Shown: piece by piece, positions 1-6,603 of the stretch
Numbering within the stretch: the stretch's first letter is position 1
How the letters are laid out: each line of letters opens with the position of its first letter
Assembly (NCBI RefSeq): GCF_910579365.1
Contig: NZ_CAJTUX010000080.1
Span: 1 to 10,309, forward strand
Source: an uncultured Oscillibacter sp.
GTDB lineage: Bacteria > Bacillota > Clostridia > Oscillospirales > Oscillospiraceae
Length of the DNA: 10,309 nt
Direction of reading: 5' to 3'
The notes under the pieces: generated by a model
Told to the model about the DNA's origin: nothing
Databases searched by the model: none
What the model saw: the letters and a program-made list of their open reading frames with translations, nothing else
Translations under genes and position numbers: made by a program

Positions 1-37
1 AGGTTCCGCCCATACGCTCAAATAATGATATTTCCAT
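1..37 (-). CDS. Start of a TnpV-like transposon protein (partial)
   Basis: Only the first 12 codons are in the window. On the minus strand an ATG at 37-35 follows GGAGG with an 8-base spacer, and the frame reads MEISLFERMGGT before the edge. The string LFE(R/Q)MGGT(Y) is, from memory, the usual N-terminus of TnpV, a small protein of unknown biochemical role encoded on clostridial mobile elements; the next codon begins with T, which fits the expected Tyr. A TnpW-like gene 3 kb away on the same strand supports a mobile-element setting. The main alternative is a group 1 truncated haemoglobin, which often starts LYEKLGG or similar. The call rests on a dozen residues and must be read with the upstream contig. 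Confidence 0.5.
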   Translation of the reverse strand, partial: MEISLFERMGGT

Positions 38-104
38 GATATAGTCCTCCGATATATTGAATATCCCCGCAATTCAATCACTCTCGGCTGACTTTACAAA
101 AGTT

Positions 105-137
105 TTGGGAGGAACTTCCTTACGAAGTTCCTCCCAA
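105..137. terminator. Strong hairpin between the chemoreceptor and the tnpV-like gene
   Basis: A perfect 14-bp inverted repeat (105-118 and 124-137) encloses a 5-base loop. On the minus strand, downstream of the chemoreceptor, the stem is followed by AACTTTTG. On the plus strand a six-T run (146-151) begins 8 bases after the stem. It is placed to end the chemoreceptor transcript before the next minus-strand gene. Neither T tract is ideal, so direction is uncertain. Confidence 0.7.
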
Positions 138-237
138 GTGCGGGATTTTTTGCTCAAAAGAGGGTTGACGTTCTTTAGACAGAAACGCCGCTTTGCGAAA
201 AAAGCAGGGTCCGCGTCCCGCCTTACCGGAAGAGGGC

Positions 238-1941
238 TCATCCTAAAGCGCCGCCCTTGAGCTTAAACCTTCCTACAAGCCCCTTCATCAGCTGCGACTG
301 ACTGGACAGTTCTTCGCTCGCCGCCGCGCTTTCTTCCGCGGTTGCCGAGTTTGTCTGTACAACGCTGGAAATCTGGTCGATTCCCATCATAATCTGAGAA
401 ATGGAACCAGCCTGCTCGCTGCTGGCCTCCGAAATCTGCTCGATAATGACGGTCATCTCGTTTACGTCATTTACAGCCTGGATCAAAGACTGCGCCGTAT
501 CGTCCGCGATCTGCGTTCCGCCCTCGACGGCCTTTAACGAATTTTCAATCAAAGCGGCGATGTTTTCAGAGGCTTCCTTGCTTTTGTTTGCCAGACTGCG
601 GACTTCGTCGGCCACTACGGCAAACCCTTTTCCGGCGGCGCCTGCGCGGGCGGCCTCCACGGCGGCGTTCAGGGCCAGGATGTTTGTCTGGAAGGCAATG
701 TCTTCAATGATCTTCATAATTTTGCCAATCTCATTGGAGCAGGTGCTGATATCCCGCATTGCCTGTATCATCTGCTGCATTTTCTCTTTGCTGACATCCA
801 TTTTTGCGCTGACACTTTCGGCCGCAGCGCTGGCCTGCCGTGCGTTGTCCGCGTTTTGATTTACCTTGCTGGAGATTTCATTAATTGTGGCGGCGAGTTC
901 CTGCACGGAACTTGCCTGCTCGGTTGCCCCCTGAGCAAGCGCCTGGGAGCCGGTCGATACCTGGTCCGCCCCGCTGGCGACTTGGGAGGAACTTTCACTG
1001 ATTTGCAGCATGGTATCGTTGAGCTTTTCCGCAATGCTCCGGAAGGAAACCAGCAGGGGATAGAAACCGCCTGTATACTCATCCTCGCAGACTGAATCCA
1101 CCGTAAAATCTCCCTCGGCCATTTTGGCAAGGAATTTGTTCTCATCATCAATAATGACCTGAAGCTTGTGAATCAGTCTGCTTACCTGCGCGGCAAGAAC
1201 CCCCAGCTCATCTCTGGAGGTATAGGAGATTACTACGTCCAAATTTCCCTCGGCCATTTTGATCGCGGCGTTCTCAATTTCGGAAATGGGCATTTTGATC
1301 AGACGTATCACTACGAACGAGAAGAACACTCCCACGAGGATTACGGCGAGGACAATCGCCGCCATAAGATAGACGGCAGTTTTGTATGTGGAAGAGCTTT
1401 CCGCCACCGCAGTATTGCTGCCTTCCGTATTGTAGACGATAATATTATTGAACGCGCTGTTTAACGAATTGTATAGGTCTACGCACTCGCCCTCCAGGAT
1501 CATGCGGGCATCCTCAATGCGGCCCTGCTTGGCCAAGGCCATCATTTTTTCGTCCGCTTCATTGTACTGCGTCCAGAAATTCAGCGCATTTTGATAGAAA
1601 GCTTGTTCTTCCTCATCAATCAATGCCCCGTACGTGGCCAAAAGAGTCTCCATATCCTTTTTTTCACTTTGGAGGTACTGAAGGCTGGACTTCTCTACAT
1701 CATCAGAAATTGCGGTAAGATACCCTAATTCATTGAGGCGGATATTCGAGACGGTGGCACTCAAGTCCCTTGCTATATCCACACTGGGAAGCCAGCTTGT
1801 TGCAATATCGTTTGTTATGTCGTTCATCCGCCCCATAAGGAAGAAGGACATGCCGCTGATAACAAGCATCCCGAAGAGCGCAACCCCGATGAGAATATAG
1901 AGTTTTAACCTGATTCTTAAATTCCGTATGTAGTTAATCAT
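238..1941 (-). CDS. Methyl-accepting chemotaxis protein
   Basis: A 567-residue transmembrane chemoreceptor that passes ligand signals to CheA/CheW at the cell pole. TM1 is at about residues 13-36. It is followed by a roughly 150-residue extracytoplasmic helical region of four-helix-bundle (4HB_MCP) type, TM2 at about 187-213, a HAMP domain to about 267, and a second HAMP-like stretch (LAKMAEGDFTV) near 271-281. The cytoplasmic signalling domain runs from about 311 to 560. Its hairpin tip (about 411-447) contains the family-defining IAFQTNILALNAAVEAARAG, and Glu/Gln-rich helices on both sides are the expected methylation regions. There is no C-terminal CheR-tethering pentapeptide. The ligand cannot be inferred. 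The start is supported by AAAGGAG nine bases upstream. The gene is intact and seems monocistronic, with its own SigD-like promoter and a hairpin after the stop. Confidence 0.96.
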   Translation of the reverse strand: MINYIRNLRIRLKLYILIGVALFGMLVISGMSFFLMGRMNDITNDIATSWLPSVDIARDLSATVSNIRLNELGYLTAISDDVEKSSLQYLQSEKKDMETLLATYGALIDEEEQAFYQNALNFWTQYNEADEKMMALAKQGRIEDARMILEGECVDLYNSLNSAFNNIIVYNTEGSNTAVAESSSTYKTAVYLMAAIVLAVILVGVFFSFVVIRLIKMPISEIENAAIKMAEGNLDVVISYTSRDELGVLAAQVSRLIHKLQVIIDDENKFLAKMAEGDFTVDSVCEDEYTGGFYPLLVSFRSIAEKLNDTMLQISESSSQVASGADQVSTGSQALAQGATEQASSVQELAATINEISSKVNQNADNARQASAAAESVSAKMDVSKEKMQQMIQAMRDISTCSNEIGKIMKIIEDIAFQTNILALNAAVEAARAGAAGKGFAVVADEVRSLANKSKEASENIAALIENSLKAVEGGTQIADDTAQSLIQAVNDVNEMTVIIEQISEASSEQAGSISQIMMGIDQISSVVQTNSATAEESAAASEELSSQSQLMKGLVGRFKLKGGALG

Positions 1942-2024
1942 GTTTCCAGTCTCCTTTTATGTTTCGCTGCTCACAACCGCCAGTTGTAAATCATGAACTG
2001 ATCTTCTGCGCGTTGTCTCAAAGT

Positions 2025-2051
2025 ATATCGGCAAATTTCCCCTGTTTGATA
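2025..2051 (-). promoter_or_regulatory. SigD (sigma-28)-like promoter of the chemoreceptor
   Basis: About 84 bases upstream of the chemoreceptor start the minus strand reads GCCGATAT (2032-2025), an exact match to the motility sigma factor -10 element. The -35 region (about 2051-2044, TATCAAAC) is only a weak match to TAAA, with 13 to 15 bases between depending on alignment. Placement upstream of a chemotaxis gene supports the call. The rest of 1942-2228 holds no gene that I can support. Confidence 0.6.
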
Positions 2052-2228
2052 AGTGGAATCAAGAAATCCTGAAAAAACTTTAGATAGCGCAGACAATCAA
2101 TACCGCGTAGTTTTTTGGGTTCTATACGCTTCCGGCAAGTCCCGGCAACGCGCTCTGCGGAGAAATCCAAAATACTCCATGAATAAACCGCCGGGTATCA
2201 GGAGCTTTCCCTCCTTATATCTCTTTTT

Positions 2229-3044
2229 TCACCTTTCGCCCATGGTATATGGCCTGCTTTTCTCACGCAGTCTGCCGCTGGTTTCGTGTCGTGCTGCTTT
2301 CCTGCCGCTCTCCTCAATAGAACGCTCTTCGGTCAGGCCGCCGTAATGGCCGCCCGCTTCTTTGACGACCAGCTTCTCGCTGGAATTCGCTGTTTTAAGG
2401 TCCGCCTCGATTATGAAGCAATCGGAGGGGCCCTCACAGCTCAGGGACACAACGATGCTCTGGTCTTTGCCCAAGGTCACAACTCCAACGGGCATTTCGA
2501 CACCGGGAGCAATATCCGTATAGGCGTTTCCCTGGGAACCAAGCCATTTATACGTTGAGCCGTCACCAGCCCCCACCGTTTTGTCACTGGCCTCATTTAC
2601 GATTAATTGGGCACATCGCTGCTCCCGGCCTCATATCCGGTTTCATTCACCGAAGTGAACGGTGAACTGTCCTTTGACACAAAAGAAGCCGCTGCGCTGT
2701 CCGCCGGCGTCATATCGGATTCGTCCTCTACCCAGCGAACCTTGCCCTGTTCCACTGACTCCAGAATTTTAGCCCACTCCTCCGGGGTGAACTTGTGTTC
2801 GTCCTCACGGTTCACAGACACCACGCCGCCCGGCACATTGTATGTATCCTGCGGTCCGTTTTCCTCGTTGTTGCGCTCGAAGGTCTGCGCCTGGCCGTCC
2901 GGCAAGGAGGAAGTGTTGTCCTCCGCTGCGGCCCCTGTTGTAAATCCAGCCGCCATGCCGAGTGTCAGCGCCAGGGCAAGCACGACGGACAGCAGAGATA
3001 ATCGTCTATGAGGCTGCCAAAGTAAACAGGCTGTCGTTGTTCAT
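2229..3044 (-). pseudogene. Frameshifted gene for a secreted protein of unknown function
   Basis: Three reading-frame pieces on the minus strand join into one plausible secreted protein. An ATG at 3044 with GAGG five bases upstream opens a 12-codon frame that stops at 3006. The +1 frame then gives a clear Sec signal peptide (LWQPHRRLSLL, then a Leu/Ala/Val core, then GAAAED) and an acidic region to a stop at 2603 (GSSDVPN). From about 2620 a third frame continues with LIVNEASDKTVGAGDGSTYK and a beta-rich segment to 2229. Adding one C in the CCC at about 2609-2611 would fuse pieces two and three (DVPQLIVNEASDK). I do not recognise the family. Two breaks suggest decay, though sequencing error in short runs is possible. 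The last 40 or so residues look non-native. The TnpW-like gene is directly upstream on the same strand. Confidence 0.6.
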
Positions 3045-3112
3045 GCTTTCCTCTTTCCGGCTGTCCGGCGCGTCTGCGGCTTTCGGTTTTGTGGGGGCGG
3101 CCTGGATAGTTT

Positions 3113-3286
3113 TCACTGTTTCACCGTGTCCCTTTCAATCAGGCGTACCAGCTTATCGCCCATGGTTTCCCTGCTCGTCCTGCTGAAATGGACACTCACC
3201 TTGTAGGTTGTGGAGCCAATCCGCTTTGTGATGTGCAGCGGCTTGTCAGTGCGTTCAATCGAACCGTCTGCTGTTACTGCCGGCAT
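3113..3286 (-). CDS. TnpW-like small transposon protein
   Basis: A 57-residue protein starting at an ATG with GGGGA eight bases upstream. Its core, from HITKRIGSTTYKVSVHFSR through TSRETMGDKLVRLIERD, matches what I know of the TnpW family: a beta-hairpin of the form KRIGSTTY-V-V-F, then (S/T)S-E(T/S)M-DK--RLI. TnpW proteins occur on clostridial mobile elements beside recombinase and mobilisation genes; their biochemical role is unknown. The same frame stays open upstream to about 3418 without a good start codon, so a longer ancestral N-terminus is possible. A GTG at 3116 overlapping the stop opens a short Pro/Lys-rich frame running to 3006, probably not a gene. No recombinase is visible here, so this looks like a relic of a larger element. 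Confidence 0.75.
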   Translation of the reverse strand: MPAVTADGSIERTDKPLHITKRIGSTTYKVSVHFSRTSRETMGDKLVRLIERDTVKQ

Positions 3287-3418
3287 AGGATCAGTCCCCT
3301 TTCCATATTCGGCTGTCTGTGATATACTACCGTCAAAATCACCTCGGCGCGTCCTTTCCCGCGCCCCTGTGCCGCCTGCGGCCTGACTGCCTGTTGTTTT
3401 CGGGGTGTCCCCGTTCCT

Positions 3419-3636
3419 TTACGATACACTCCTTTTTATTAGGCTCATAGGCCAGGGGATATAAAGCGGCTGGGCATTAGTAGGCTGAATGAGATTCAGG
3501 GACTCCGGTAAGGTGGCAGCGAAGGGCCGGGTCCCTCCGCAATGTTCCCGTCCCCCAATTTCAGACCTTCCAATATCGCACAGACGCCGCCGGTGATGCC
3601 GGTAGAACGCATATAATGATGATTGGCGGGAAGCAT
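3419..3636 (-). pseudogene. Broken reading frame of unknown function
   Basis: Minus-strand frame 3636-3496 reads MLPANHHYMRSTGITGG and onward for 46 residues. It is open further upstream to a stop at 3700, but has no ribosome binding site. The adjoining frame then carries a protein-like string, HCGGTRPFAATLPESLNLI followed by a Pro/Tyr-rich end, to a stop at 3419. One extra base near 3540 would join the two. The joined sequence looks protein-like but I do not recognise it, and it could be noncoding. It sits just upstream of the TnpW-like gene on the same strand and may belong to the same decayed element. Confidence 0.3.
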
Positions 3637-3651
3637 CTGCCCATCATTATA
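3612..3651. repeat. 10-bp inverted repeat
   Basis: Arms 3612-3621 and 3642-3651 (TATAATGATG and its complement) are perfect, with a 20-base spacer. There is no T tract. It overlaps the broken reading frame, and its role, if any, is unknown. Confidence 0.4.
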
Positions 3652-3754
3652 CTGCCGCAGGCGGCAAAACTTGCCGGAAAGACCTGCGTTTTGGCTTTTT
3701 TAGACAGCCCCTGTGTAGCTGTTCAAAAAATTTAAAAAGAAAAAGAAAAAAGTC

Positions 3755-3783
3755 TTGCTTTTTCCAAAGGAGTATGCTATGAT
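3755..3783 (+). promoter_or_regulatory. Promoter of tRNA-Arg
   Basis: TTGCTT (3755-3760), a 17-base spacer, then TATGAT (3778-3783). The predicted transcript start is near 3790, about 23 bases before the mature tRNA. The A/T-rich tract just upstream (about 3725-3750) could act as an UP element. Confidence 0.8.
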
Positions 3784-3812
3784 AATTAAGCTGTATCGGA
3801 CAAGCAAAGTAT

Positions 3813-3889
3813 GCGCCCTTAGCTCAGCTGGATAGAGCGTCTGGCTACGGACCAGAAGGCCGGGGGTTCGAATCCCTCAGGGCGTACCA
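3813..3889 (+). tRNA. tRNA-Arg (anticodon ACG)
   Basis: A 77-base tRNA with CCA encoded. The acceptor stem GCGCCCT pairs with AGGGCGT (first pair G-T), followed by discriminator A and CCA. The D-arm is TAGCTCAGCTGGATAGAGC. The anticodon stem TCTGG/CCAGA encloses loop CTACGGA, giving anticodon ACG, which after A34 deamination reads CGN Arg codons. The T-arm contains GGTTCGAAT. It has its own promoter and terminator. A tyrosine integrase gene points towards it from 235 bp downstream, so its 3' end is the likely attachment site of the neighbouring element; the gene stays intact after insertion, as is usual. Confidence 0.97.
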
Positions 3890-3936
3890 AGAAGAATCCC
3901 CGTGTTCTTAACGAATACGGGGATTCTTCTTGTTTT
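3889..3936 (+). terminator. Rho-independent terminator of tRNA-Arg
   Basis: A perfect 15-bp stem (3889-3903 and 3917-3931) with a 13-base loop starts at the last base of the tRNA CCA and is followed by GTTTTA. It would end the tRNA transcript immediately after the mature 3' end. Confidence 0.9.
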
Positions 3937-4081
3937 ATCGCCTGGTTTTACGTTTAAAAGTTCGAGTTTCAAGACATGAAAATCAGCTTACCCCTTCAAA
4001 TACCCCTTACGGGAGATTTTTCTGTTTTGGGGCACGCACACTGGAAAAATACGTTCGGGGTTCCACGGGTGGGGTGTGAAA
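3932..4081. other. Possible attachment-site arm region
   Basis: No gene is visible between the tRNA unit and the integrase terminator. The stretch contains the direct repeat TACCCCTT at 3989-3996 and 4001-4008 (12-bp period, about one helical turn). Such spacing can mark arm-type integrase or excisionase binding sites next to attL. This is inference from position only. Confidence 0.3.
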
Positions 4082-4117
4082 AGGCGGTTCCATGTTCTTC
4101 TGAACAAAGAGCCGCCT
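4082..4117 (-). terminator. Terminator of the integrase gene
   Basis: A 9-bp stem (4082-4090 and 4109-4117, one G-T pair) contains an inner GTTC/GAAC hairpin (4094-4105). Read on the minus strand it lies 8 bp after the integrase stop codon and is followed by TTTT. Confidence 0.75.
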
Positions 4118-4124
4118 AATCGTT

Positions 4125-5312
4125 TTAACCGCTCTTTTTGATTTTCTCGATGTACTGCTGCATCCGGTCAGCGCTCTCGCGCTTCATCTGGTCAGTGACG
4201 TGGCCGTAGACGTCCAACGTAAAGGACGCTGTGGCATGGCCCAGGTTCCCCTGGACGGTCTTGACATCATCCCCGACCCGGAGAGACGCCACGGCGAACG
4301 TATGTCTCAAATCGTGCAGACGGGTCTCAGGCAGGCCAACGGCCTTTACGATACGCTTGAAGTTACGATACACGGTGTCAGGAACCAGGTGATGGCCCAG
4401 CTCATCCGTGAACACGAAATCGCCCAGGGCATCGCCTTCCCAGCAGGGGCCAGCTTTCAGACGCCATTCCGCTTGCTTGGCCTGCTGGGCCTTCAGGGCG
4501 TCCATGACGAACGGAGCAGGAACTACCACCCGGCTCTTATCACTCTTGGTGGTGGGAAGGACGTACTTGCCGCCCGGTCCCCGCTCCTTTTGGAGCTGTT
4601 TGTTGATATAGATGCTCCCGGCCTTAAAGTCGATACAGTCCCAGGTAAGGCCACAGACCTCGCCACGGCGCATTCCGGTGAATATATCGGTCAAATAGAT
4701 GGTCTCGAAGCGGTGCCCTTTGATGGCCCCCAGAAAGAGGGCCGTGGCATCATCATCCAGGGGCTTGATGGCTTTCTTCGTCTTCTTCGGTAACGTACAG
4801 GCATCGGCGGGATTAGACCGCAGATAGCCGATAGCTACGGCCTTTTCCAAGGCGCTGTGCAATACGCCGTGGCAGTTATGGACGGTCTTGGGGTTCAGGG
4901 CTTCATGGCCGTCCTGGGCCTCCAGTAGACCATTGTAAAATTTCTGAATCGTATGGGGGGCGAGGACCTCCAGTTTCACGGCTCCAAGGCAGGGCTTGAT
5001 ATGGTTTTGGATATGAGCAGCATAGGACGCCTTGGTGTAGTTCTTAATGTCGCTCCAATATTCCTTGCACCAGATGTCCAGCCATTGGCCTAAGGTCATC
5101 TTACAGGGTTCCCGGTAGTCGTCTTTGTCCAAAGCGGCAACAGCCTCGGTCATCTTTTTACGGACTTCCTTCTGGGTCTTGCCATAGATGGACTTGCGGA
5201 TGTCCTTTCCAGTGCCGGGGTCCACGCCAATGACGAACCGGGCTTCCCAAGTTCCGTTGGGCCGCTGGCGGATGCTGCCTTCGCCTCTGGCACGTCTTTT
5301 TTTCTCTGCCAT
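4125..5312 (-). CDS. int: Tyrosine recombinase (integrase) of the element
   Basis: A 395-residue tyrosine-family site-specific recombinase that would integrate and excise the element. Residues about 10-55 (EGSIRQRPNGTWEARF onward) form the AP2-like DNA-binding N-terminus common in Firmicute ICE/phage integrases. About 72-130 is the SAM-like core-binding domain, and about 185-385 is the catalytic domain. Visible active-site residues are Arg215 in TGMRRGE, Lys256 in TKSDKS, His333 and Arg336 in HDLRHTF, His359 in LGH, and the nucleophile Tyr369 in DVYGH. All are present, so it should be active. I chose ATG 5312 because AAAGGAG lies upstream at about 5326-5332. The frame is open upstream to a GTG at 5474, but that 54-residue extension is the antisense of a small-RNA gene. 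It lies after the repressor gene on the same strand, so both could share a transcript. I see no strong promoter of its own. Confidence 0.95.
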   Translation of the reverse strand: MAEKKRRARGEGSIRQRPNGTWEARFVIGVDPGTGKDIRKSIYGKTQKEVRKKMTEAVAALDKDDYREPCKMTLGQWLDIWCKEYWSDIKNYTKASYAAHIQNHIKPCLGAVKLEVLAPHTIQKFYNGLLEAQDGHEALNPKTVHNCHGVLHSALEKAVAIGYLRSNPADACTLPKKTKKAIKPLDDDATALFLGAIKGHRFETIYLTDIFTGMRRGEVCGLTWDCIDFKAGSIYINKQLQKERGPGGKYVLPTTKSDKSRVVVPAPFVMDALKAQQAKQAEWRLKAGPCWEGDALGDFVFTDELGHHLVPDTVYRNFKRIVKAVGLPETRLHDLRHTFAVASLRVGDDVKTVQGNLGHATASFTLDVYGHVTDQMKRESADRMQQYIEKIKKSG

Positions 5313-5337
5313 GGTAAAAAAACTTCTCCTTTCGGGT

Positions 5338-5366
5338 TTGACACCATGGCCCCTACGTGCTATACT
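5338..5366 (+). promoter_or_regulatory. Promoter of the antisense small RNA
   Basis: Consensus TTGACA (5338-5343), exactly 17 bases, then TATACT (5361-5366), pointing away from the integrase start and towards a terminator 54 bp downstream. The -10 overlaps the palindrome TATACTATA (5361-5369); the same 9-mer in its other orientation occurs at 9631-9639, so it might be an operator. Confidence 0.85.
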
Positions 5367-5371
5367 ATAGG

Positions 5372-5463
5372 AGCACAGGTGCTTTAGTAGAATGGGATTA
5401 TAAATCAGGGCTTTGTGCTGACTGTCCGTGTGGCTGCAACCATGCGGACAGTCTCTTTTTTTT
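5372..5463 (+). ncRNA. Antisense small RNA opposing integrase and replication-operon mRNAs
   Basis: A compact transcription unit of about 92 nt: near-consensus promoter, start at about 5372, and a strong intrinsic terminator. It contains no credible open reading frame with a ribosome binding site. The 5' end AGCACA (5372-5377) can pair with TGTGCT (5414-5419), presenting the middle as a large loop. It lies wholly antisense to the leader of the integrase mRNA, between the integrase and repressor genes. Bases 5388-5420 are also complementary to 6721-6754 in the mRNA of the excisionase-like gene: 28 contiguous pairs including one G-U, a single-base bulge, then 5 more. The terminator loop CTGCAA is complementary to a hairpin loop in the same mRNA. 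It therefore looks like an antisense regulator similar in logic to plasmid countertranscribed RNAs, but acting on a distant target. I recognise no named family. Confidence 0.8.
5420..5463 (+). terminator. Terminator of the small RNA, with a presented 6-base loop
   Basis: Stem 5420-5428 pairs perfectly with 5445-5453. It extends inward by two G-T pairs and TGG/CCA to 14 bp, leaving loop CTGCAA (5434-5439). It is followed by TC and eight Ts (5456-5463). Read on the minus strand it has no T tract, so repressor-integrase read-through would not be blocked. Confidence 0.9.
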
Positions 5464-5476
5464 AGAATTTCCACAT

Positions 5477-6238
5477 TTAATTTTGGGGGTTCGCTCGCTT
5501 GATTGCGCCTGTAATAATTTGGGCAATTATCTCATTTAAACCGGCAATCTGTTCCGCGTTCTCCCTCATCTTTTCACTGTCTTCCGGCTCATGGGCCTCC
5601 ATCAGCTGAAATCGTTCGTACTTCACTTCATTCAGCGTACCAATCACGCTTTTCAGCTGCGCCCCTTCTTCTTCATTCAACCCAGAATAAACATCCGTTT
5701 TTTGGGGATGAAGCTGGAAGGTTGGGACCTGAACCATGATTTTAAGATATTCCAAGGCATTTAGCTGGCCCGCATCGTTGAGTTGGTTAAACATGGTGTC
5801 AAATTTTGCGGTACGTCTCCGGCGCTTTTTTAATTCCGGTTCTTGCGAGTTTTCGGACGACGCCCCATCAGGACCAGGTTCAGCGGCGGCGGTGGCCAAC
5901 TCACGCTCAATCAGCTGTTTTAAAAACTCCATCGACTGCGGAATCCATTGGTCGGCCTCTCCGATATAATCCCCATGATAATAGCGGTCTTCGAAATTAG
6001 ATATGATTTTTGAAATCTGCTTGAGCTCCTCCTTCTTCTCCGGAGAGATGTTGACCAACTCATAGGGCGGAACATCCAGCAGATTCGCCAGAGTATAAAG
6101 CTGGTCAACGCGGAATTGCCGCTGGCCGAGCTCGCATCGGCTGACAGCGGACTTGGAAATACCCAAGCGAGCCGCAATGTAGTCCTGGGCGAGACCCTTG
6201 GCTATCCTCGCCTGCTTGACTTTTTCACCTGTTGTCAT
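5477..6238 (-). CDS. XRE-family transcriptional repressor
   Basis: A 253-residue protein. The N-terminal Cro/C1-type helix-turn-helix is at residues 5-62 (GEKVKQARIAKGLAQDYIAA, then LGISKSAVSRCELGQ). A long helical region follows, then an Arg-rich patch (KKRRRRTAKF, about 137-146), the string FNQLNDAGQLNALEY that I know from other clostridial XRE regulators, and a C-terminal helix. No peptidase domain for LexA-like autocleavage is seen. I chose ATG 6238 because a strong promoter overlaps the upstream ATG at 6301; GAGGAGGAAG at 6260-6251 is the ribosome binding site, though its spacing is long. It reads away from the excisionase-replication operon and towards the integrase, the usual place for a lysogeny-type repressor that keeps the element quiet and represses itself. 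Its operators are not identified. Confidence 0.88.
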   Translation of the reverse strand: MTTGEKVKQARIAKGLAQDYIAARLGISKSAVSRCELGQRQFRVDQLYTLANLLDVPPYELVNISPEKKEELKQISKIISNFEDRYYHGDYIGEADQWIPQSMEFLKQLIERELATAAAEPGPDGASSENSQEPELKKRRRRTAKFDTMFNQLNDAGQLNALEYLKIMVQVPTFQLHPQKTDVYSGLNEEEGAQLKSVIGTLNEVKYERFQLMEAHEPEDSEKMRENAEQIAGLNEIIAQIITGAIKRANPQN

Positions 6239-6280
6239 AATAGCAGTTTGCTTCCTCCTCTTCTTTGATTTTTCATTTTT

Positions 6281-6308
6281 ATTATAGCACGTCATCTTCA
6301 TATGTCAA
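6281..6308 (-). promoter_or_regulatory. Promoter of the XRE repressor
   Basis: On the minus strand, TTGACA (6308-6303), a 16-base spacer, then TATAAT (6286-6281): both hexamers are perfect. The transcript would start near 6274. This rules out the ATG at 6301 as the start codon and favours 6238. Confidence 0.88.
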
Positions 6309-6423
6309 CAAAATTTGAAAAAAGATTTCTGGGTCGAATTTTCTTGCAAAATGTATGGGAAGCGGAAGGGCCGCTACTTACAGGAAAAGGGCGATTATTA
6401 TTTAAATAAGGTATAATGGCCGT

Positions 6424-6481
6424 TTTAGCCCACCAAGTAGCCTCTCGGTTGCCCGCATTTTCGTGGGACTAAATCTTTTTT
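6424..6481 (+). terminator. Terminator-like stem-loop upstream of the replication operon
   Basis: TTTAG-CCCAC (6424-6433) pairs with GTGGG-A-CTAAA (6463-6473, one bulged A) around a 29-base loop, followed by TCTTTTTT. It points along the plus strand and lies 33 bp before the operon promoter, so it could insulate the operon from read-through or end a short upstream transcript. A TATAAT at 6412-6417 precedes it without a recognisable -35. The rest of the 6309-6513 spacer holds only a 12-bp palindrome (6398-6409) and a small hairpin (6361-6375). Confidence 0.55.
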
Positions 6482-6513
6482 CAAATTCCCGGGGATTTTT
6501 TTTTAAAAAAATG

Positions 6514-6542
6514 TTGACAATCTAAGCGGGCGGTGGTAAGAT
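6514..6542 (+). promoter_or_regulatory. Promoter of the excisionase-replication operon
   Basis: TTGACA (6514-6519), 17 bases, TAAGAT (6537-6542). A pure A/T tract (6496-6511) lies immediately upstream and could serve as an UP element. The transcript would start near 6549 and begin with a small inverted repeat, GGACC/GGTCC (6552-6569), a possible operator or leader hairpin. Confidence 0.85.
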
Positions 6543-6603
6543 AGCACCATGGGACCGGGCCAGAGGTCCGAACCCAAAGAATTTAAAAAGGAGGATTTCT
6601 ATC

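Noticed and set aside
5313..5474. 54-residue N-terminal extension of the integrase
   Set aside because: It starts at a GTG without a ribosome binding site, is the antisense of the small-RNA gene, and precedes the normal AP2-like integrase start at 5312, which has AAAGGAG upstream.
6239..6301. Longer XRE repressor starting at 6301
   Set aside because: A perfect TTGACA-N16-TATAAT promoter overlaps that ATG, so the transcript begins downstream of it.
6376..6387. A fourth iteron-like site (CTTACAGGAAAA)
   Set aside because: Only part of the 25-bp repeat is matched, which is not distinguishable from chance.
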